Assembly (NCBI GenBank): GCA_031276105.1
Contig: JAISNS010000026.1
Span: 1 to 6,145 of the forward strand
Length of the DNA stretch: 6,145 bases
DNA from: Dysgonamonadaceae bacterium
GTDB taxonomy: Bacteria > Bacteroidota > Bacteroidia > Bacteroidales > Azobacteroidaceae
Direction: 5' to 3'
Shown here: piece after piece, positions 1-6,145 of the stretch
Numbering within the stretch: position 1 is the first letter of the stretch
How the letters are laid out: every line of letters starts with the position of its first letter
The notes under the pieces: model-generated
Told to the model about the DNA's origin: nothing
Seen by the model: the letters and a program-made list of their open reading frames with translations, nothing else
Databases searched by the model: none
Translations under genes and position numbers: made by a program

Positions 1-9
1 GAATTTAAT

Positions 10-17
10 TACATTTG
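10..17 (+). promoter_or_regulatory. Probable Bacteroidota-type -7 promoter box for the parA operon
   Basis: The bases TACATTTG match the Bacteroidota primary sigma factor (RpoD/SigAB type) -7 consensus TAnnTTTG exactly. The matching -33 TTTG element would lie about 20 bases upstream, before the window begins, so only half of the promoter can be seen. The predicted transcription start is about positions 21-25, which leaves a leader of about 30 bases before the parA ATG at 54. That leader is A/T-rich and has no Shine-Dalgarno motif, as is usual in this phylum. An exact 8-base match with two free positions can arise by chance, but its position just ahead of the first gene supports it. Confidence 0.6.
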
Positions 18-53
18 TGCTCTGAAAAAATAATAAAATTAGCAACAAAATTT

Positions 54-821
54 ATGGGAAAAGTTATAGCAATAGCTAATCAAAAAGGAGGAGTCGGAAA
101 AACGACTACTGCTATTAACTTAGCCGCCTCCATCGGAGCTTTGGACAAAAAAGTCTTGATTGTTGACGCCGATCCGCAAGCCAATGCCTCATCAGGAGTA
201 GGAATCGATATCAACGGAATTGAATATTCTATCTACGAATGTATTGTAGATAAAGTTGATCCGGCAAAAGCTATTGTTTCGACCGAAGTCCTTAATTTAC
301 ATGTCTTACCTTCGCATATCGACTTGGTTGGAGCGGAAATAGAAATGTTGAATTTTTCTAACCGGGAAAAAGTATTGAAAGGCGTTTTGGATCAAATCCG
401 GGATTCTTATGATTACATTTTTATCGACTGTTCCCCGTCTTTGGGATTAATCACGGTTAATTCGCTTACAGCCGCCGATTCGGTTATTATACCCGTTCAA
501 TGCGAATATTTTGCGTTGGAAGGGATTACTAAATTATTGAATACGATTAAAATTATCAAATCCAAATTAAATCCGGCTTTAGAGATTGAAGGTTTCCTCT
601 TAACAATGTACGACCCGCGTTTACGTCTTTCCAACTCGGTTTATGACGATGTAAAAAGAAATTTTAGCGATATGGTATTTACAACAGTCATTCAACGGAA
701 CGTTAAATTGAGCGAAGCCCCCAGCTACGGACAGCCGGCATTGATTTATGATTCGGAATCCAAAGGAGCATTGAATTACATCCAGTTAGCTCAGGAGATA
801 ATAGATAAAAATAAACGGTAA
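54..821 (+). CDS. parA: ParA/Soj chromosome-partitioning ATPase
   Basis: This is a deviant Walker-A ATPase of the ParA/MinD superfamily (Soj type). It dimerises on ATP, binds the nucleoid non-specifically, and is released by ParB-stimulated hydrolysis to move ParB-parS origins. The protein is 255 aa, close to the 253 aa of Bacillus Soj. Visible motifs are the deviant Walker A KGGVGKTT at residues 11-18 with signature Lys11, the A' motif VDADPQ at 37-42, Walker B IFIDCSPS at 122-129, and the conserved RNVKLSEAPS block at 215-224. Basic residues Arg189 and Arg191 lie where Soj proteins contact DNA. There is no N-terminal HTH, which separates it from plasmid type Ia ParA proteins. I chose ATG 54 because MGK directly before the first beta strand is the family norm. 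The longer frame to TTG 15 adds 13 unsupported residues and begins inside the promoter box. The stop overlaps the parB start by one base (TAATG), suggesting coupled translation. Confidence 0.97.
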   Translation: MGKVIAIANQKGGVGKTTTAINLAASIGALDKKVLIVDADPQANASSGVGIDINGIEYSIYECIVDKVDPAKAIVSTEVLNLHVLPSHIDLVGAEIEMLNFSNREKVLKGVLDQIRDSYDYIFIDCSPSLGLITVNSLTAADSVIIPVQCEYFALEGITKLLNTIKIIKSKLNPALEIEGFLLTMYDPRLRLSNSVYDDVKRNFSDMVFTTVIQRNVKLSEAPSYGQPALIYDSESKGALNYIQLAQEIIDKNKR

Positions 822-1711
822 TGAGCAAAAAAGATGCTTTAGGAAGAGGGTTAGGATCATTAATTACGATGGACGATTTGCAAACCAGTGGATCCTCGTC
901 CATCAATGAAATAGAATTATCCAAAATTATTCCGAACCCCGATCAGCCGCGCTCGGTATTTGATGAAGAAGCCTTAGAAGAATTAGCAACTTCCATAAAA
1001 TCGCTGGGCGTGATTCAACCTATTACTTTACGTGAAATAGAGGATGGACGCTATCAAATTATTTCCGGCGAGCGGCGTTATCGCGCTTCCCATATAGCCG
1101 GCTTAGACAAAATACCGGCTTACATCAAAAAAACAAGCGACGAGAACATCATGGAGATGGCCTTGATCGAAAATATTCAGCGGGAAGACCTCAATCCCAT
1201 CGAAATTGCCTTGTCTCTACAAACATTAATTGATACTTATAAACTGACACAGGAAAAGTTAAGCGAAAGAATAGGAAAAAAACGCGCTACGATTGCCAAT
1301 TTCTTACGACTGTTAAAACTTCCGGCAGAGATTCAAATGGGTTTGCGGGATAAAGATAAACCGTTTGATATGGGACATGCCAAATTGCTGCTCTCGCTGG
1401 AAGACCCTTCAGATCAGTTGATGATCTATAAACAGATTATTGAATACGGCTTTTCGGTACGTAAAACAGAAGAAATTGTTAAGGCAATCAACGAAAATAG
1501 CGACGAAAACATTCCGGCGCCCCCACCGAAAAAAAAGAATACTCCGGAAGAATACAATATACTTAAAAAACATTTATCCGATTTTTTCGGGTCAACGGTG
1601 GCTTTTACCATCAATGAAAAAGGATCGGGAAAAATAAGTATTCCTTTTGCCTCCGAGCAGGATTTGGAAAGGATTATGCAGCTTTTTGATACAATAAAAA
1701 AAAATGATTAG
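821..1711 (+). CDS. parB: ParB/Spo0J chromosome-partitioning CTPase and parS-binding protein
   Basis: ParB binds parS near the origin, then uses CTP to close into a DNA-sliding clamp that spreads and stimulates ParA. The 296-aa protein has the full family layout. The N-terminal peptide ALGRGLGSLI (residues 6-15), with Arg9, is the ParA-activating segment. The CTP-binding domain carries PNPDQPR (38-44), the GERRYRAS phosphate-binding motif (83-90) and ENIQRE (117-122). A helix-turn-helix lies at about 142-167 (LTQEKLSERIG, then a recognition helix). A Pro/Lys linker (232-242) leads to the C-terminal dimerisation domain (about 243-296). All key motifs are intact, so both CTP switching and parS binding are expected. 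It starts inside the parA stop (TAATG). No parS-like 16-mer (TGTTTCACGTGAAACA or close) was seen by eye in this window, so its sites are elsewhere. The last codons form a run of nine A (1696-1704), followed by an ATG that overlaps the stop. Confidence 0.97.
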   Translation: MSKKDALGRGLGSLITMDDLQTSGSSSINEIELSKIIPNPDQPRSVFDEEALEELATSIKSLGVIQPITLREIEDGRYQIISGERRYRASHIAGLDKIPAYIKKTSDENIMEMALIENIQREDLNPIEIALSLQTLIDTYKLTQEKLSERIGKKRATIANFLRLLKLPAEIQMGLRDKDKPFDMGHAKLLLSLEDPSDQLMIYKQIIEYGFSVRKTEEIVKAINENSDENIPAPPPKKKNTPEEYNILKKHLSDFFGSTVAFTINEKGSGKISIPFASEQDLERIMQLFDTIKKND

Positions 1712-1730
1712 GCTTAGCCGTTTGTTATAA
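1704..1730 (+). other. Eight-codon mini-ORF bridging parB and the DUF5683 gene
   Basis: An ATG at 1704 overlaps the parB stop (ATGATTAG) in the manner of translational coupling, and it is in the same frame as the DUF5683 gene. It reads MIRLSRLL and then hits TAA at 1728-1730, 15 bases before the TTG at 1746. It could be a coupling leader that hands ribosomes to the TTG start, the relic of an older start cut by a nonsense change, or chance. No conservation data can be read from one sequence, so this is noted as a structure and not claimed as a gene. Confidence 0.25.
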
Positions 1731-1745
1731 AATTCTTTTACCGAT

Positions 1746-2393
1746 TTGAAGTATTTTATATTACGCATATTCATATTACTTTTAACAATTGTACTTCCGG
1801 CCGGTTTAGCAGCGCAGGATTCGTTGGTGGTAGATACCGTACAAATGGAAAAAGCAATCCAAACAATGGTTTCGAAGCCGGAAGCGTTTAAACCGGATCC
1901 GACCAAAGCGGTAATCTATTCGGCAATTTTTCCCGGACTGGGACAGATTTATAACCGGAAATATTGGAAGTTACCGATTGTTTACGGAGGTTTTTTAGGA
2001 TGTATTTATGCCATTACATGGAATGGAAATCAATACAGCGGATATAAAAACGCTTACCGTGATTTTACCGATAATAATGACGCCACCAATTCGTGGGAAG
2101 ATTATATTCCGTATTCGTGGAGAAAATTGGAAGGCGAATGGGATTCTCAACGAATCAATAATTTTTCGAGAGTATTAAAGAATCAAAAAGATTTTCACCG
2201 GAGAAACCGGGATTTGAGTTATATCGTTACCGCCGGGCTTTATCTGATTTGCATGGTAGATGCTTATGTGGACGCTCAATTGTTTGATTTTGACCTTAGT
2301 CCGGATTTGAGTTTACGCTTAGATCCGGTTATTTTACCTCAATCAACGCCCAACACACGGGCATTGGGTTTTCAGTGCAGCCTGACTTTTTAA
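1746..2393 (+). CDS. DUF5683-family envelope protein, function unknown
   Basis: The 215-aa product resembles the Bacteroidota family DUF5683, recognised from memory of the pattern SAIFPGLGQIYNRKYWK (residues 59-75) and the later Asp-rich VDAYVDAQLFDFDLS (171-185). No enzymatic motif is visible. Residues 1-24 form a clear signal peptide: a Lys/Arg-bearing start, the hydrophobic core FILLLTIVLPAGL, and a likely cut near LAA-Q. Two further hydrophobic segments, about 76-92 and 158-172, could cross the inner membrane, with a polar, aromatic and Asn-rich stretch between them. The G-L-G-Q-x-Y-N-R-K patch recalls the TM2-domain motif, but this is a loose likeness. The TTG start is chosen because an in-frame TAA at 1728 blocks everything upstream, and the next in-frame ATG (residue 34) would remove the signal peptide. 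No Shine-Dalgarno is present. Its place between parB and mltD suggests an envelope role; the exact function is unknown. Confidence 0.85.
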   Translation: MKYFILRIFILLLTIVLPAGLAAQDSLVVDTVQMEKAIQTMVSKPEAFKPDPTKAVIYSAIFPGLGQIYNRKYWKLPIVYGGFLGCIYAITWNGNQYSGYKNAYRDFTDNNDATNSWEDYIPYSWRKLEGEWDSQRINNFSRVLKNQKDFHRRNRDLSYIVTAGLYLICMVDAYVDAQLFDFDLSPDLSLRLDPVILPQSTPNTRALGFQCSLTF

Positions 2394-2408
2394 ACATAAA
2401 TATATGAT

Positions 2409-3884
2409 ATGAAGAAATGCTTTTTATTGTTATTCATCGCAGGAACAAGCTTTTGCATAAAAGCGCAAACGAATGAAAGTAATACGTCTTCCCTACATTC
2501 CGGCGAAGAGTTGTATCCATCGGTTGATGACAGCGAGTTATTTATTCCCGAAAGTTGGGAATCCAATCTGGACAGCCTGATGAACTCGTGGTATGTCAAG
2601 CATTATACCCATAAACGCGAAAACCCCGGTTATGAAAATGTATTGCCCGGAAATGACTCCATTTACGTGAGCCGGCTTTCAAAATTGAATAATTTGGTGG
2701 AACTGCCCTACAACCGCATTGTACGCAATTGTATTAATTTATATGTTGAACGAAGAAGAAGTTCGATAGAATATGTGTTGGGATTAGAGAGTTTTTATTT
2801 CCCGATGATTGAGCAAGCGCTTGACCAATACGGACTTCCCGATGAATTAAAATATCTGGCAATCGTTGAGTCGGCGCTCAATCCGACCGCCCTTTCCATT
2901 GCCGGCGCTTCAGGTCTGTGGCAGTTTATGTTGCCCACCGGCAAGCAGTATGGATTGGAAATCAACAGTTTGGTCGATGAACGGTGCGATCCGCTGAAGG
3001 CAACCCATGCCGCATGTCAATATTTTAAGAATATGTACAATGTGTTTCATGATTGGACGTTAGTGATTGCCGCCTACAATTGCGGGGAAGGAAATGTAAA
3101 CAAAGCCATCCGCAGAGCCAACGGAAGTACCGATTATTGGAAAATCTATCCTTACCTCCCCAAAGAAACACGGACGTATGTTCCGCTTTTTGTGGCGGTT
3201 AATTATGTAATGAATTATTATGCGCAACACCAGTTGTATCCGGTTCAAACCGATTTGCCGCCTTCTACCGATACGGTAATGATTAACAGGCAATTACATT
3301 TTGATCAAATTGCCGAGGTATTGGAGATTGAAAAAGAATTTTTACGCGCATTAAACCCGCAATACAAGAGAGACATCATTCCCGGCAATTCCAAACCCCG
3401 GGCATTGAAACTGCCGGCGTTGAAAATCTATGCTTTCATCGAATTGCAGGATTCTATTGCGAAACACCGGGCCGACGAACTTTTTACCAACCGCACTTAT
3501 GCCGGTGAATCGCCCCGTACAAACGAAAAGATACATCATCAGGTAAAAAAAGGCGAATCGGTCGTAACAATTGCCAATAAATATGGCGTTACGACGGCAA
3601 GCGTGCGCAAATGGAACCGGTTACGATCCAATAAAGTAGCGGCAGGCAGGCGATTAGTCATTTATGCCGATAACGGCGGATATACCATAGCTTCGTCCGC
3701 CAAATCCCAACAATCCAAATCGGCGGCCAAACCTTTTGGCGCCTATAAAGTGAAAAAAGGCGATACGCTTTCTGCTGTTGCAAAAAAATTTAATTGTACA
3801 TCGTCGGAATTGAAACAATTGAATAAAATGGGAAATAATATACTGAAAGAGGGCGAATATATTCGAATCCCATTGAAGGAATAA
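2409..3884 (+). CDS. mltD: MltD-like lytic transglycosylase (GH23/SLT) with LysM domains
   Basis: This periplasmic enzyme cleaves the MurNAc-GlcNAc bond of peptidoglycan, leaving 1,6-anhydroMurNAc ends. Of 491 aa, residues 1-19 are a Sec signal peptide (MKK, a hydrophobic core, then KA-Q). Cys6 and Cys16 lack a proper lipobox, so unlike E. coli MltD it is probably not a lipoprotein. The SLT domain covers about 130-272: catalytic Glu154 in AIVESALNP, ASGLWQFM (167-174), AAYNCGEGNV (221-230) and TRTYVPLF (254-261). Residues about 288-340 (HFDQIAEVL, ALNPQYKRDI, LKLP) look like a degenerate LysM-like module often seen in MltD proteins. Two clear LysM repeats follow at about 376-418 (HQVKKGESV) and 445-488 (YKVKKGDTL), joined by a Ser/Ala/Lys/Gln-rich linker. 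ATG 2409 gives an ideal signal peptide and lies 15 bases after the DUF5683 stop. A two-codon ORF (ATG 2404, TGA 2410) overlaps this start. The symbol is by family resemblance. Confidence 0.93.
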   Translation: MKKCFLLLFIAGTSFCIKAQTNESNTSSLHSGEELYPSVDDSELFIPESWESNLDSLMNSWYVKHYTHKRENPGYENVLPGNDSIYVSRLSKLNNLVELPYNRIVRNCINLYVERRRSSIEYVLGLESFYFPMIEQALDQYGLPDELKYLAIVESALNPTALSIAGASGLWQFMLPTGKQYGLEINSLVDERCDPLKATHAACQYFKNMYNVFHDWTLVIAAYNCGEGNVNKAIRRANGSTDYWKIYPYLPKETRTYVPLFVAVNYVMNYYAQHQLYPVQTDLPPSTDTVMINRQLHFDQIAEVLEIEKEFLRALNPQYKRDIIPGNSKPRALKLPALKIYAFIELQDSIAKHRADELFTNRTYAGESPRTNEKIHHQVKKGESVVTIANKYGVTTASVRKWNRLRSNKVAAGRRLVIYADNGGYTIASSAKSQQSKSAAKPFGAYKVKKGDTLSAVAKKFNCTSSELKQLNKMGNNILKEGEYIRIPLKE

Positions 3885-3892
3885 TCATATTT

Positions 3893-3897
3893 AGAGG
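3893..3897 (+). promoter_or_regulatory. Possible Shine-Dalgarno-like AGAGG before the RSH gene
   Basis: AGAGG sits seven bases before the ATG at 3905, a standard spacing for a ribosome-binding site. It is the only such motif seen ahead of any gene in this window. Bacteroidota ribosomes generally make little use of Shine-Dalgarno pairing, so the match may be accidental. It does favour ATG 3905 over the next in-frame ATG at 3929. Confidence 0.35.
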
Positions 3898-3904
3898 TAT
3901 TTGC

Positions 3905-6145
3905 ATGAGCGATTCGGAAGATATAAAAATGGCGGAAGATGAAGTGGTTCAAGCGGCTTACGAACGTTTGCTGGAAAGCTACGACCAGTCGAATCATCGA
4001 AAGAAATTTGAAATAATCAATAAAGCCTTTCAATTTGCCAATCAGGCGCATAAAGGCGTTAAAAGACTTTCGGGAGAGCCTTATATTATGCACCCGATCG
4101 CCGTCGCTTTAATTGTGAGCGAAGAAATGGGATTAGGCTCCACATCCATTGCATCGGCCCTGTTGCACGACGTCGTAGAAGATGCCGATTATACGGTAGA
4201 TGATATTGAAAACCTTTTCGGAAAAAAGATCGCCCAATTAGTGGACGGATTAACTAAAATTTCCGGAGGTATATTCGCCGAAGCAGCTTCTGCACAGGCA
4301 GAAAACATGCGCAAGCTTTTACTCACCATGTCGAGCGATATACGGGTGATTCTGATTAAAATTGCCGACCGCCTGCACAATATGCGAACGTTAGGAGCGC
4401 AACTGCCGGCCAAGCAATACAAAATTGCGGGCGAAACCATGTACCTCTATGCGCCGATGGCTCACCGCTTGGGACTGTTTTCCATCAAAAGTGAATTGGA
4501 AGATTTGAGTTTCAAATACGAGCATCCCGAAGAATACAAGCAAATAGCGCAAAAGTTAACGGCTACGGCTGCCAACCGCGAGAAAATTTACGAACACTTT
4601 GCACTTCCCCTTGAAAAAGCATTGAACGCCCTGGGATACACCTACAAAATGCAAGCGCGGATAAAGTCCATCTATTCCATCTGGAATAAAATGAACGTGA
4701 AAAACATTGATTTTGATGCTATTTACGATTTATTTGCCGTGCGCATCGTCTTTGAACCCAAACCCGATATCGACGTCAAAAAACAATGCTGGGAAATTTA
4801 TTCGGCCATCACGGATTTGTACAAACTCCGTCCCGACCGTATCCGCGACTGGATAAGCCGTCCGAAAGCCAATGGTTATCAGGCCTTACATTTGACGGTA
4901 ATGGGGCCTGACGGACAATGGATTGAAGTTCAGGTGCGAACACACCGAATGGACGAAATTGCGGAAAAAGGATTTGCCGCTCACTGGAAATACAAAGAAT
5001 ACGGCGATAACGACGTCCATGAACAAACCGAATTAGACCAATGGCTGGCAAGAATACAGGACGTTTTGGAAGCGCCAAGTCCGAATGCGATGGATTTCCT
5101 CGATACGATCAAACTCAACCTCTATTCTTCCGAAATATTTGTTTTCACGCCGAAAGGAGAAATAAAAACCCTCCCGCAAAATGCAACGGCGCTCGATTTT
5201 GCTTATGAAATCCATACCAATGTCGGCGAACATTGTATCGGCGCAAAAGTGAATCACCGGCTGGCGCCGCTAAGTCATAAATTATCCAGCGGCGATCAGG
5301 TGGAAATATTGACTTCCCGCTCCCATACGCCCAAACAGGAATGGCTCCAATTTGTAACAACAGCCAAAGCCAAAACAAAAATAGAATCTTCGCTGAAAAA
5401 ACAAAAGAAAGAATTAATCAAACAAGGAGAAACCCGTTTCATGGACTACCTTGAAAAAGCGGGAATAGAACCCACCATCCAAATACTCGATAAATTCGGG
5501 TCGTTCTATGGTTATTCCAAAAAAGAAGACATGTTCTATGTCTTTGCCGACAGTCAAATAGAATTGCCCGATAATCCGAAAAAAGTATTGAAAGAAAAAT
5601 CCGGTAATTTTTTTGTTCGTTACATGAAACAGGCTTTCGGAAATCCGAATAAAGACGGAGGAGAACCCAACCGCTCGAATGATGCGCAACAAAAAACCGA
5701 CAAGATAGACAAGAAAAAAACGTACATGCTGAAAGAGGAAGAGTTTCAGAAAAATTACCTGACCGGTTCCTGTTGCAAACCCATTCCGGGCGACGACGTT
5801 CTGGGATTTATCATGAACGATGGCCGTTTACAAATACATAAAATAGCCTGTCCGCAGGCGCTTACACTTAAAACCCGGTTTGGCGACCGGATCATTTCCT
5901 GTCACTGGGCAGGCCATAAGGCATCGTCGTTTCCGGCAACGATACAAATAAACGGAATCGACCGAATGGGAATATTAAGTGATATAACCCACGTAATTAC
6001 CAATGATTTATCGGTAAATATGAGACGACTGCTCCTCGAATCGAAAGACGGATTCTTTGAAGGACAAATTGAAGTATCGGTACACGACGTGGACGATATC
6101 CACACGCTTGTGAACCGTTTGCAAAAAATAAAAGGCATCAAAAGC
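3905..6145 (+). CDS. spoT: Bifunctional (p)ppGpp synthetase/hydrolase, long RelA/SpoT homologue (3' end cut by window)
   Basis: The enzyme transfers pyrophosphate from ATP to GDP/GTP to make (p)ppGpp and hydrolyses it in a Mn-dependent reaction, setting the stringent response. 747 codons are read with no stop before the window ends. The ACT domain is nearly finished, so probably only a few residues are missing. The hydrolase HD domain is intact: His63 (MHPIAVA), His88-Asp89 with Glu92-Asp93 (LLHDVVED), and Asp155/Asn159 (ADRLHNM). The synthetase has YDLFAVRIVF (about 277-286), RIRDWISRPKANGYQALH (312-329, Tyr325) and EVQVRT (341-346). A TGS domain covers about 410-470 (FVFTPKG). A Cys-rich zinc-finger-like domain has CCKPIPGD (623-630), His645 and Cys649, and ACT runs from about 676. 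Both active sites appear functional, so this is SpoT/Rel-like and not a synthetase-only RelA. The basic RIRD matches the RxKD-type motif of bifunctional enzymes, with Lys replaced by Arg. ATG 3905 is the first after the mltD stop. 'rel' would be an equally fair symbol. Confidence 0.95.
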   Translation, partial: MSDSEDIKMAEDEVVQAAYERLLESYDQSNHRKKFEIINKAFQFANQAHKGVKRLSGEPYIMHPIAVALIVSEEMGLGSTSIASALLHDVVEDADYTVDDIENLFGKKIAQLVDGLTKISGGIFAEAASAQAENMRKLLLTMSSDIRVILIKIADRLHNMRTLGAQLPAKQYKIAGETMYLYAPMAHRLGLFSIKSELEDLSFKYEHPEEYKQIAQKLTATAANREKIYEHFALPLEKALNALGYTYKMQARIKSIYSIWNKMNVKNIDFDAIYDLFAVRIVFEPKPDIDVKKQCWEIYSAITDLYKLRPDRIRDWISRPKANGYQALHLTVMGPDGQWIEVQVRTHRMDEIAEKGFAAHWKYKEYGDNDVHEQTELDQWLARIQDVLEAPSPNAMDFLDTIKLNLYSSEIFVFTPKGEIKTLPQNATALDFAYEIHTNVGEHCIGAKVNHRLAPLSHKLSSGDQVEILTSRSHTPKQEWLQFVTTAKAKTKIESSLKKQKKELIKQGETRFMDYLEKAGIEPTIQILDKFGSFYGYSKKEDMFYVFADSQIELPDNPKKVLKEKSGNFFVRYMKQAFGNPNKDGGEPNRSNDAQQKTDKIDKKKTYMLKEEEFQKNYLTGSCCKPIPGDDVLGFIMNDGRLQIHKIACPQALTLKTRFGDRIISCHWAGHKASSFPATIQINGIDRMGILSDITHVITNDLSVNMRRLLLESKDGFFEGQIEVSVHDVDDIHTLVNRLQKIKGIKS

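Noticed and set aside
15..53. Upstream TTG extension of parA (13 extra residues)
   Set aside because: The extension starts inside the predicted promoter box, and ParA/Soj proteins normally begin MGK just before the Walker A strand, as the ATG at 54 does.
1440..1637. 65-codon plus-strand frame inside parB
   Set aside because: It is an out-of-frame reading of the ParB HTH-distal region and linker, with no motif. ParB is intact in its own frame.
1592..1906. 104-codon minus-strand open frame across the parB/DUF5683 junction
   Set aside because: It lies antisense to two well-supported genes, shows no recognisable motif, and its low-complexity residues mirror the AT-rich plus strand.
3854..3865. 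Perfect 12-base palindrome CGAATATATTCG near the mltD 3' end
   Set aside because: It lies inside the LysM2 coding sequence, has no loop or U-tract for a terminator, and occurs once, so there is no support for an operator.
4189..5692. Several minus-strand open frames of 74-92 codons beneath the RSH gene
   Set aside because: They are shadows of the long RSH reading frame, whose domains are continuous and intact. The antisense products show no family motif.
1..6145. parS site near parAB
   Set aside because: A read for TGTTTCACGTGAAACA-like palindromes gave only partial likenesses (for example around 3042 and 4161) that lack the CACGTG core, so none is called.
1..6145. Mobile element, CRISPR, tRNA/rRNA, riboswitch or new defence system
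   Set aside because: No inverted terminal repeats, direct-repeat arrays, transposase motifs or structured long leaders were seen. Genes fill nearly the whole window.

Overview
The window looks like part of a Bacteroidota chromosome, most likely order Bacteroidales. The evidence is a TAnnTTTG-type promoter box, near-absence of Shine-Dalgarno sites, moderately AT-rich DNA, a DUF5683-type envelope protein (a family I associate with Bacteroidota), and the protein-level character of ParA, ParB, MltD and the RSH enzyme. The species cannot be named from sequence alone. There is no sign of mobile DNA, phage, CRISPR or RNA genes.

Layout: five genes all run on the + strand and are tightly packed, so they read as one probable operon. 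A short leader (1-53) carries a good -7 promoter box. It is followed by parA (54-821), parB (821-1711, one-base overlap with parA), a DUF5683-family envelope protein (1746-2393, TTG start), an MltD-like lytic transglycosylase with LysM domains (2409-3884), and a bifunctional RelA/SpoT enzyme (3905 to the window end, lacking probably only its last few residues). The gaps are -1, 34, 15 and 20 bases. No stretch over 300 bases lacks a gene, and I see no intrinsic terminator between the genes.

How the genes may work together: ParA and ParB form the chromosome partition machine. The DUF5683 protein and MltD act at the envelope, the latter cutting peptidoglycan. The RSH enzyme makes and breaks (p)ppGpp, the starvation alarmone. 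Sharing one transcript would tie origin segregation and wall remodelling to growth-rate control. That link is inferred from gene order and is not shown by the sequence.

The oddest point is the parB/DUF5683 junction. There an ATG overlapping the parB stop is in frame with the DUF5683 gene but is cut off by a TAA after eight codons, forcing a TTG start. The rest is ordinary conserved core genome. I did not find a new defence, mobile or RNA system.
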